Of a stretch of DNA of 5,888 bases, positions 1 through 5,793 are shown piece after piece. The stretch covers positions 1 through 5,888 of the forward strand of contig USGA01000052.1 in the NCBI GenBank assembly GCA_900554085.1. Direction: 5' to 3'. The notes below the pieces were generated by a model. It was not told the DNA's origin and did no database searches. It was given only the letters and a program-made list of their open reading frames with translations. The translations under genes and the position numbers were made by a program. The stretch's first letter is position 1, and each line of letters begins with the position of its first letter. This DNA comes from an uncultured Clostridia bacterium (GTDB lineage: Bacteria; Bacillota; Clostridia; Christensenellales; CAG-917).

Positions 1-137
1 TGACTTGCGGGGTTGTCTCCGACAAGTATGACGGCAAGACCTATCTTGCCGTATTTATCCTGCGGGAGCGCGGCGACTTCCGCCGCAATTTGTTTCCTTG
101 TCTCGCTGCTTACGAGTTTACCGTCGATAATAGTCAT
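1..137 (-). CDS. folD: FolD, bifunctional methylenetetrahydrofolate dehydrogenase / methenyltetrahydrofolate cyclohydrolase (N-terminal part)
   Basis: Only the first 45 codons are present; the gene runs off the left edge. The reading begins MTIIDGKLVSSETRKQI and ends with VGDNPAS, the motif that in the FolD family precedes the YVxxK stretch carrying the catalytic lysine, which lies outside the window. FolD is a cytosolic enzyme that oxidises 5,10-methylene-THF to methenyl-THF with NAD(P)+ and hydrolyses it to 10-formyl-THF, the formyl donor for purine synthesis. The ATG at 137 follows the guaB stop by 2 nt (TGA-TT-ATG), and I see no Shine-Dalgarno sequence before it, so translation probably depends on ribosomes finishing guaB (inference). 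The placement behind purL and guaB fits a purine and one-carbon role. The start is well supported because FolD proteins normally begin a few residues before this conserved helix. Confidence 0.9.
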   Translation of the reverse strand, partial: MTIIDGKLVSSETRKQIAAEVAALPQDKYGKIGLAVILVGDNPAS

Positions 138-139
138 AA

Positions 140-1645
140 TCAGTTGTTGATGTAAGTCGTATTCTTCTGAATGACGTCGTGAGCGCCGCCTTCGGTAATA
201 CTGGTGGCGGACACCACGGTGAGTTTGGCGTTTTTCTGCAGTTGCTTGATGGTTATCGAGCCGCAGTTGCACATTGTGGAACGTACCTTGTAAAGGCTGC
301 GTTCGACGTTGTCCTTGAGTCTTCCCGCATAAGGAACGTAACTGTCGACGCCTTCCTCGAAACTGAGCCCCGACTTGCCGCCGAGGTCGTAACGCTGCCA
401 GTTGCGAGCGCGGTTGCTGCCTTCTCCCCAATATTCCTTGACGTAATTGCCGTTGATGTTGAGTTTGTTGGTGGGGCTTTCGTCGAAACGGGCGAAATAT
501 CTGCCGAGCATAAGGAAGTCTGCACCCATAGCGAGAGCGAGAGTCATATGGTAGTCGTGCACAATTCCGCCGTCGGAGCAGATAGGCACGTAAACTCCGG
601 TTTTCTCGAAGTATTCGTCACGTGCCGCAGCCACTTCGATAAGCGCGCTGGCTTGTCCGCGGCCGATACCTTTCTGTTCGCGCGTGATGCATATGGAGCC
701 GCCGCCGATTCCCACCTTGACGAAATCCGCTCCCGCCTCGGCGAGGAAAAGGAACCCGTCTCTGTCAACCACGTTGCCCGCGCCGACCTTGACGGAATTG
801 CCGTATTTCGCGCGGATAAAATCGAGCGTGCGCTTCTGCCAGATGCTGTAACCCTCGGAAGAGTCAATGCAAAGCACGTCGGCACCCGCTTCCACGAGAA
901 GAGGCACGCGCTTTTCGTAGTCGAGAGTATTGATGCCCGCGCCCACCATATAACGCTTGTTTGCGTCGAGCAGTTCGAGCGGGTTTTTCTTGTGCTGGTC
1001 GTAATCCTTGCGGAAAACGAAATAAACCAGGTGGTCGTTCTCGTCCACAATGGGGATTGCGTTGAGTTTGTGCTCCCATATTATGTCGTTGGCTTCCGCA
1101 AGTCCCGTGCCCAAAGGCGCGGTGACAAGTTTCTCTCGCGGAGTCATAAATTCGCTCACCTTGAGGTCGGGAGACATACGGCTGACCCTGTAGTCGCGGC
1201 TGGTCACAATGCCGAGCAATTTGCCCGAACTCGTGCCGTCGTCGGTGACGGCAATGGTATTGTGACCTTTGACCTTCACAAGTTCCACCACGGCGGCGAG
1301 GGTGTCGTCGGGAGTAAGGTTGGAATCGGACACCACGAAGCCCGCCTTATAGTTCTTCACGCGGCGCACCATAGCGGCTTCGTTCTCGGGGCTCTGCGAG
1401 CCGTATATGAAACTGAGTCCGCCTTCGCGGGCAAGCGCTATTGCAAGGGTGTCGTTGCTGACGGACTGCATAATAGCAGACACGAGAGGTATATTGAGGG
1501 AAATCTGCGACTCCTCGCCTTTCTTGTAACGAACGAGGGGGGTGCGCAGACTGACGTTTGCGGGAATACAGTTTTCGTCGGTGTACGCGGGTATCAGCAG
1601 ATACTCGCTGAAAGTTCTCGACGGTTCTTCAAAATACTTTGCCAT
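140..1645 (-). CDS. guaB: IMP dehydrogenase, Tritrichomonas foetus-like type
   Basis: A 501-aa cytosolic enzyme that oxidises IMP to XMP with NAD+, the committed step to GMP. The barrel starts at the N-terminus (FSEYLLIPA, residues 13-20; PLVSAIMQSVS about 53-63). A CBS-pair insertion occupies roughly residues 100-220 (GIVTSRDY, FMTPREKLVTA, LNAIPIVDE). The barrel then resumes with GAGIN and CIDSS (Asp261), VGAGNVV and the catalytic loop GIGGGSICITREQKGIGRGQ, with nucleophile Cys319. Phosphate-site GADFLMLGR follows, then the mobile flap NWQRYDLGG with Arg418 and Tyr419. The residue numbers coincide with those I recall for T. foetus IMPDH (503 aa), which also has Lys310 and Glu431 as here. 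I chose the start at 1645 because it matches the family N-terminus and has AGGAGG upstream; the frame stays open for 86 more codons into purL, but that extension looks unlike IMPDH. It is the middle gene of purL-guaB-folD, 8 nt after purL. Confidence 0.96.
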   Translation of the reverse strand: MAKYFEEPSRTFSEYLLIPAYTDENCIPANVSLRTPLVRYKKGEESQISLNIPLVSAIMQSVSNDTLAIALAREGGLSFIYGSQSPENEAAMVRRVKNYKAGFVVSDSNLTPDDTLAAVVELVKVKGHNTIAVTDDGTSSGKLLGIVTSRDYRVSRMSPDLKVSEFMTPREKLVTAPLGTGLAEANDIIWEHKLNAIPIVDENDHLVYFVFRKDYDQHKKNPLELLDANKRYMVGAGINTLDYEKRVPLLVEAGADVLCIDSSEGYSIWQKRTLDFIRAKYGNSVKVGAGNVVDRDGFLFLAEAGADFVKVGIGGGSICITREQKGIGRGQASALIEVAAARDEYFEKTGVYVPICSDGGIVHDYHMTLALAMGADFLMLGRYFARFDESPTNKLNINGNYVKEYWGEGSNRARNWQRYDLGGKSGLSFEEGVDSYVPYAGRLKDNVERSLYKVRSTMCNCGSITIKQLQKNAKLTVVSATSITEGGAHDVIQKNTTYINN

Positions 1646-1649
1646 AATG

Positions 1650-1655
1650 CCTCCT
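1650..1655 (-). promoter_or_regulatory. guaB ribosome binding site adjoining the purL stop
   Basis: The minus strand reads TAGGAGGCATTATG: a perfect AGGAGG with a short 4-nt spacer to the guaB ATG. The purL stop codon TAG (1656-1654) overlaps the first bases of the AGGAGG, so a ribosome ending purL sits on the guaB initiation site. This decides the guaB start at 1645 over the upstream in-frame extension and suggests translational coupling (inference). Confidence 0.85.
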
Positions 1656-4600
1656 ATCCGAAATAATATACCGCAGACTCGAAGAGTCCCAAATCGTAGT
1701 TGCCGACGACGTTTCTGTAAAGCCCGGCGCCGACGCGCTCGCTGTGCCCCATTTTGCCGAACACCCTGCCGTCTGGAGAAGTTATTCCCTCCACCGCAAG
1801 GTCGCTTCCGTTGGGATTGAACGCCACGTCCGCCGTGGGATTGCCCGAAAGGTCGACGTACTGAGTGGCAATCTGTCCCGCCTTTTCGAGACGTGCCAGC
1901 CACTCCGCGTTTGCCATAAATCTGCCCTCGCCGTGCGAAACGGGCACGTTGACGATGTCACCCACCTTCACCTTGCAAAGCCAGGGCGAAAGGTCGGAAC
2001 AGACTCGAGTGCGCACAATGCGGGACTGATGTCGCGCGATTTTGTTGTAGGTAAGCGTGGGGTCGTCGGCTCTGGGCTCCGTAATATCGCCGTAGGTGAC
2101 GAGCCCCAGTTTGATAAGCGCCTGGAAGCCGTTGCATATTCCCGCCACGAGTCCGTCGCGTTTTTTGAGCAGGTCGCGAACCGCGTCGGTGACGCGCGCG
2201 TTGCGGAAAAAAGACGTTATGAATTTGCCGCTTCCGTCTGGCTCGTCGCCGCCCGAGAATCCGCCGGGAACGAATATCGCCTGAGCGTCTCCGACCAGCC
2301 GCGCGAATTCTTCAACCGATTGCGCTATGCTGTCTGCGGTGAGGTTGTTGACGACGAATATTCTCGCCTTCGCTCCCGCTCTCTCTGCCGCTTTTGCGGT
2401 GTCGTATTCGCAGTTGGTGCCGGGGAAGACGGGAATGAGAATCTCGGGTCTTGCGATTCCGAGCCCCGATTTCTTCGCACCGCCGCACTCATACGCAACC
2501 TTGTGGAGTCCTTGTCCTTCCTGCGTGATGTTGCAAGCGAAAACAGGCTCGAGTTTGCTCTCGTAAACGCCGAGTATTTCGTCTGCCGACACCCTTTCGT
2601 CTCCGAGAACGAACTCGGCTTTTTCGGTAACGGTGCCGAGGGGCTCGCCGCCCTCCGCGTCATCGGCAAGTTCGACGATGAAGCAACCGTACTTTTCGGC
2701 AAAGGCCTTTTCGAGGTTGACGGACTTGTCAAACTCAAAGCCGAAACCGCCGCCGAAACTCATCTTCATCACGCCTTCGGCAATGCCGCCGAACGCGGGC
2801 GTCCACACTGCCAGGGCCTTGCCCGACCTCACGAGGGCGGAAACCCTGTCGAGATTGGAGAGGAAACTCTCCGTGACGGGCAACCCGTCTTCGCCGTACT
2901 CACAGGCAAACAACGCAACTTTACTGCCCGCCTTTTTGAAATCGGGGGACACGATGTCGTCGGTCTTTGCCGTCGTCACGGCGAACGAAACGAGCGTGGG
3001 GGGCACATCGAGATGTTCGAAAGTGCCACTCATACTGTCCTTGCCGCCTATTGCGCCGATACCGAAATCGCGCTGCGCACGGTATGCGCCGAGCAACGCG
3101 GCGAGAGGTTTGCCCCAGCGTTCGGGACGCGCCATAGGCTTCTCGAAGTACTCCTGGAAAGTAAGATAAACGTCCTTTCTGTCCGCGCCTGCGGCAATGA
3201 GTTTGGACACGCTTTCGACGACTGCGAGGTACGCCCCGTGGAAAGGACTGTTTTCGCTGATATAAGGGTTAAACCCCCAGGACATAAGGGAACAAGTGCG
3301 TGTTTCGCCTTTTTCGACGGAAACCTTGTTCGCCATACACTGAATGGGAGTGAGTTGTTTCTTGCCTCCGAAAGGCATAAGGACGGTGCCTGCTCCTATG
3401 GTGCTGTCGAAGCGCTCGGACAGCCCTCGTTTGGAACACACGTTGAGGTCGCCCGCCAGAGCGCGCATACCGTCCGCGAAGTTCGCGGGCGCTTTTTTTG
3501 CGCGTTTTGCGGGAGCGACGATTTTCGCCGTGGTGTGTTTCTCGGCTCCGTTGGAATTGAGAAATTCGCGGGAAATATCGACAATGGTCTTGCCGTTCCA
3601 TTTCATTCTGAGACGCGGTTCCTCGGTGACCACGGCAACTACCGTCGCTTCGAGGTTCTCCGCGTACGCGAGACTCTTGAACTTTTCGGCGTTCTCCGCC
3701 GCGACTACCACCGCCATTCTCTCCTGGGATTCGCTGATGGCGAGTTCAGTACCGTCGAGTCCTTCGTATTTTTTAGGCACGGCGTTAAGGTCGATTTCCA
3801 GCCCGTCGGCAAGTTCGCCGATTGCCACCGACACACCGCCCGCTCCGAAGTCGTTGCACCTCTTGATAAGCAGCGAAGCCTCGGGATTGCGGAAAAGTCT
3901 TTGCAGTTTGCGCTCCTCGGGCGCGTTGCCTTTCTGCACCTCCGCGCCGCAAGTGGCGAGAGAAGCCGTGCTGTGCGCCTTCGAAGAACCCGTTGCGCCG
4001 CCGCAGCCGTCTCTGCCGGTGCGTCCGCCGAGCAGAATGACTATGTCGCCGGCAACGGGAGTCTCACGCACCACGTTACGTGCGGGAGCCGCACCCGTCA
4101 CCGCGCCGATTTCCAGACGTTTTGCCACATAACCGTCGTGGTAAAGTTCGTCCACGATTCCCGTCGCAAGACCTATCTGGTTGCCGTAGGAACTGTACCC
4201 CGCCGCCGCGGTCGTGACGATTTTCTTTTGCGGCAATTTGCCCTTGAGCGTCTCCGAAAGAGGCACAAGCGGATTGCCCGCGCCGGTCACGCGCATTGCC
4301 GAATATACGTATGCCCTGCCGCTCAGCGGGTCGCGTATCGCGCCGCCTATGCAGGTCGCCGCGCCGCCGAAGGGTTCGATTTCGGTGGGATGATTGTGTG
4401 TCTCGTTCTTGAACAACAGCAGCCAGTCTTCGTCTTTTCCGTCGACGTCGACCTTGATTTTGACCGTGCAGGCGTTGATTTCCTCGGATTCGTCCAGGTT
4501 TTCGAGTTTACCCTCGGCGCGAAGTTGCTTTGCGGCAATGGTCGCGATGTCCATAAGGTTTATCGGCTTATGCTCGCGGTGAAGTTGCTTGCGCGCGGCA

Positions 4601-5349
4601 AGATAGGCTTCCCACTCCGCCTTGCAAAGGTCGCTCTCGAATTCCACGCTGTCTATGGTCGTGAGGAAAGTCGTATGACGGCAATGGTCGGACCAGTAAG
4701 TGTCTATCATACGTATTTCCGTGAGAGTGGGGTCGCGTTTTTCCGTCCTGAAATAGTCGCGGCAGAAACGCACGTCGTCGGCGTCCATAGCCAGCGAATA
4801 TTTCTTTGCGAACGCCTCGAAATCGCCGCCCTCGAGGGAAATGAAACCGTCGACGGTGGGCACCTCGGTGGGCACGGCGAACTCCGTCCTGAGCGTCTCG
4901 GGAAGCGCAAATCCCGCTTCGCGGCACTCAACGGGGTTGATGACGTAACGCTTTATTCGTTCTGCGTCCTCCGCCGTGATATTTCCGTAAAGCAAGTGAA
5001 CCTTTGCCGTCGCCACAAGGGGTTTTTCCTTTTGCGAAGCAATCTGAATACACTGCGCCGCGCTGTCCGCGCGCTGGTCGAACTGCCCGGGCAAAGGCTC
5101 CACGGCAAAGACCGCCGCCGCGCCTTTTTCGTCGAGCGTATCGGTCACGATGTCGAGTTGCGGCTCCGAGAAAATGTTGCGTTTTGCGTATCCGAAAAGT
5201 TCTTCGTCAACGCCCTCCACGTCGTAGCGGTTGAGCAGCCGCAGGCCGCTCAGCTCCTTGATGCCCAGCAGCGAGACCAGCTCGTTGCGCAGGCTCTGGG
5301 CCTCGCCGTCGAAGCCGGGTTTCTTTTCAACATAGATACGATATACCAT
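1654..5349 (-). CDS. purL: Phosphoribosylformylglycinamidine synthase, single-chain PurL
   Basis: A 1231-aa cytosolic enzyme that converts FGAR, glutamine and ATP to FGAM in de novo purine synthesis. The length fits the large fused form (E. coli about 1295 aa), not the split PurS/PurL/PurQ form. Domains: N-terminal PurS-like region about 1-150; first ATPase half with DTYWSDHCRHTTF (216-228), KNETHNHPTEIEPFGGA (314-330), GGRTGRDGCGGATGSS (441-456) and DFGAGGVSVAIGELADG (500-516); second half with FHGAYLAVVESVSKLIAAGA and GIGAIGGKDSMSGTF (763-777). The glutaminase domain begins about 968: PVFPGTNCEYDTA, VPGGFSGGDEP, nucleophile elbow GICNGFQ with Cys1072, VSHGEGRF, and GHSER with the probable His1202 and Glu1204 of the triad. 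The start at 5349 matches the family opening (VYRIYVEKK) and follows AGGAGG by 10 nt; the in-frame extension to 5760 lies antisense to atpE and is rejected. Codon use changes abruptly near residues 40-48. It is first in the purL-guaB-folD operon. Confidence 0.96.
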   Translation of the reverse strand: MVYRIYVEKKPGFDGEAQSLRNELVSLLGIKELSGLRLLNRYDVEGVDEELFGYAKRNIFSEPQLDIVTDTLDEKGAAAVFAVEPLPGQFDQRADSAAQCIQIASQKEKPLVATAKVHLLYGNITAEDAERIKRYVINPVECREAGFALPETLRTEFAVPTEVPTVDGFISLEGGDFEAFAKKYSLAMDADDVRFCRDYFRTEKRDPTLTEIRMIDTYWSDHCRHTTFLTTIDSVEFESDLCKAEWEAYLAARKQLHREHKPINLMDIATIAAKQLRAEGKLENLDESEEINACTVKIKVDVDGKDEDWLLLFKNETHNHPTEIEPFGGAATCIGGAIRDPLSGRAYVYSAMRVTGAGNPLVPLSETLKGKLPQKKIVTTAAAGYSSYGNQIGLATGIVDELYHDGYVAKRLEIGAVTGAAPARNVVRETPVAGDIVILLGGRTGRDGCGGATGSSKAHSTASLATCGAEVQKGNAPEERKLQRLFRNPEASLLIKRCNDFGAGGVSVAIGELADGLEIDLNAVPKKYEGLDGTELAISESQERMAVVVAAENAEKFKSLAYAENLEATVVAVVTEEPRLRMKWNGKTIVDISREFLNSNGAEKHTTAKIVAPAKRAKKAPANFADGMRALAGDLNVCSKRGLSERFDSTIGAGTVLMPFGGKKQLTPIQCMANKVSVEKGETRTCSLMSWGFNPYISENSPFHGAYLAVVESVSKLIAAGADRKDVYLTFQEYFEKPMARPERWGKPLAALLGAYRAQRDFGIGAIGGKDSMSGTFEHLDVPPTLVSFAVTTAKTDDIVSPDFKKAGSKVALFACEYGEDGLPVTESFLSNLDRVSALVRSGKALAVWTPAFGGIAEGVMKMSFGGGFGFEFDKSVNLEKAFAEKYGCFIVELADDAEGGEPLGTVTEKAEFVLGDERVSADEILGVYESKLEPVFACNITQEGQGLHKVAYECGGAKKSGLGIARPEILIPVFPGTNCEYDTAKAAERAGAKARIFVVNNLTADSIAQSVEEFARLVGDAQAIFVPGGFSGGDEPDGSGKFITSFFRNARVTDAVRDLLKKRDGLVAGICNGFQALIKLGLVTYGDITEPRADDPTLTYNKIARHQSRIVRTRVCSDLSPWLCKVKVGDIVNVPVSHGEGRFMANAEWLARLEKAGQIATQYVDLSGNPTADVAFNPNGSDLAVEGITSPDGRVFGKMGHSERVGAGLYRNVVGNYDLGLFESAVYYFG

Positions 5350-5359
5350 TGGGTATTTC

Positions 5360-5365
5360 CCTCCT
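5360..5365 (-). promoter_or_regulatory. purL ribosome binding site
   Basis: The minus strand carries AGGAGG (continuing as AGGAGGG) with 10 nt to the ATG at 5349. It supports that start over the longer open frame. The small inverted repeat TTCCG/CGGAA (5376-5380 and 5387-5391) lies just upstream in the leader; it has no U-tract and no assigned role. Confidence 0.8.
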
Positions 5366-5406
5366 GTATCGATTTTTCCGTCCGGGCGGAACCTCTCCGC
5401 CGCGCC

Positions 5407-5428
5407 GCCTCCCCTACCGAGAGGAGGC
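5407..5428 (-). other. Imperfect hairpin of repeat unit 1 (purL leader side)
   Basis: GCCTCC (5407-5412) pairs with GGAGGC (5423-5428). After one C/A mismatch (5413/5422) two more pairs close a 4-nt loop (5416-5419). This is the same layout as the hairpin in unit 2. It would lie in the purL leader RNA if transcription starts upstream of it. No T-run follows on either strand, so it is not a typical intrinsic terminator. Confidence 0.5.
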
Positions 5429-5464
5429 CTTGGCATATCGGAGAAGTTTTCCTCTTCGCCAGAG

Positions 5465-5503
5465 GCTCCCCTCGATAGGGGAGCTGTCGAGCGAATGCGA
5501 GAC
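5465..5503 (+). other. Tandem hairpins of repeat unit 2 (atpE leader side)
   Basis: Hairpin A is perfect: GCTCCCCT (5465-5472), loop CGAT, AGGGGAGC (5477-5484). One base later comes hairpin B: GTC (5486-5488) pairs with GAC (5501-5503), then tandem G/A and A/G oppositions (5489/5500, 5490/5499), then GC (5491-5492) with GC (5497-5498) around loop GAAT. As plus-strand RNA the tandem G-A oppositions could form stable sheared pairs, whereas the minus-strand RNA would have C-U oppositions. No U-tract follows, so a terminator role is unlikely. The function is unknown. Confidence 0.5.
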
Positions 5504-5538
5504 TGAGAGGTTGAACAACCAAACAACTTTACAATAAA

Positions 5539-5543
5539 AGGAG
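5539..5543 (+). promoter_or_regulatory. atpE ribosome binding site
   Basis: AGGAG lies 8 nt before the ATG at 5552, inside an A-rich, low-GC stretch (about 5513-5551). This is typical of a highly translated c-subunit gene, which must give many copies per enzyme. Confidence 0.8.
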
Positions 5544-5551
5544 AAATAATT

Positions 5552-5776
5552 ATGAACGGACTCGTAGCTCTGGGCGCTGGCATCGCAGCGCTGACTGGTA
5601 TCGGCGGCGGCATCGGCATCGGCATCGCCACCGGCAAGGCAACGGAGGCCATCAGCCGCCAGCCGGAGGCTTCCGGCAAGATCCAGACCAACCTCCTGCT
5701 GGGCGCAGCTCTGGCCGAAGGTACTGCCATCTTCGGCTTCGTCGTTGCTCTGCTTATCATCCTGTTCCTGGGTTGA
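5552..5776 (+). CDS. atpE: F-type ATP synthase subunit c
   Basis: A 74-aa membrane protein that forms the rotating c-ring of the F0 sector. The sequence shows the hairpin of two transmembrane helices: helix 1 about residues 4-27 with the glycine repeat GIGGGIGIGIATG (16-28), the polar loop SRQPEA (35-40) that contacts the central stalk, and helix 2 about 46-73. The ion-carrying carboxylate is Glu56 in ALAEGTAIFG. Compared with the sodium-type c subunit of Ilyobacter as I recall it, the ligand positions Gln, Ser and Tyr are Ile23, Gly57 and Phe61, which points to proton use (inference). Leucine codons are mostly CTG (8 of 11). atpF follows 17 nt later, as in standard atp operons, but the usual upstream atpB is missing: the neighbour is a repeat and divergent purL. 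Confidence 0.96.
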   Translation: MNGLVALGAGIAALTGIGGGIGIGIATGKATEAISRQPEASGKIQTNLLLGAALAEGTAIFGFVVALLIILFLG

Positions 5777-5780
5777 TCAC

Positions 5781-5785
5781 GGAGG
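5781..5785 (+). promoter_or_regulatory. atpF ribosome binding site
   Basis: GGAGG lies 8 nt before the ATG at 5794. A nearer ATG at 5787 is only 1 nt from this site and reads a frame that does not look like subunit b, so this spacing decides the atpF start. Confidence 0.75.
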
Positions 5786-5793
5786 CATGACGA

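Larger units (their letters stand above)
5390..5512. repeat. Composite palindromic element with 8-bp terminal inverted repeats
   Basis: The ends are perfect inverted repeats, AACCTCTC at 5390-5397 and GAGAGGTT at 5505-5512. Inside are two related units in opposite orientation. Unit 1 (5390-5434, minus strand) reads GCCAAGG, a hairpin of CCTCC type, a GC-rich segment, then GAGAGGTT. Unit 2 (5458-5512, plus strand) reads GCCAGAGG, a CTCCCCT/AGGGGAG hairpin, a second hairpin, then GAGAGGTT. A 23-nt AT-richer spacer (5435-5457) joins them. The plan resembles dispersed non-coding repeats or MITE-like elements. From memory, units of the form CTCCCCT-loop-AGGGGAGCTGTC...GACTGAGAGGTT are common between genes in gut Clostridia, but I cannot confirm that here. 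No transposase is present and I did not find clear target-site duplications. Confidence 0.65.

Noticed and set aside
179..1666. A plus-strand open frame of 495 codons opposite guaB
   Set aside because: Same antisense-register effect opposite a gene with complete IMPDH motifs; no recognisable protein features.
1646..1903. N-terminal extension of guaB by 86 residues
   Set aside because: The extension is arginine-rich out-of-frame purL sequence. The family N-terminus and the AGGAGG site place the start at 1645.
1744..5478. A plus-strand open frame of 1244 codons opposite purL
   Set aside because: It is in exact antisense register with purL and exists because purL lacks TTA, CTA and TCA codons. 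Its translation shows no recognisable domain, while purL has full family motifs.
5465..5484. Intrinsic terminator
   Set aside because: The stem is perfect and GC-rich, but no T-run follows it on either strand.
5511..5535. Possible promoter TTGAAC...TACAAT before atpE
   Set aside because: The spacer is only 13 nt and transcription would begin at or near the ribosome site. No better -35 lies 17 nt upstream of TACAAT.
5350..5551. Purine riboswitch in the purL leader
   Set aside because: I see none of the conserved three-way-junction core sequences. The hairpins there belong to the inverted repeat units.
5350..5760. N-terminal extension of purL by 137 residues
   Set aside because: It reads through the repeat and antisense to atpE. 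The start at 5349 has a strong ribosome site and the family opening VYRIYVEKK.
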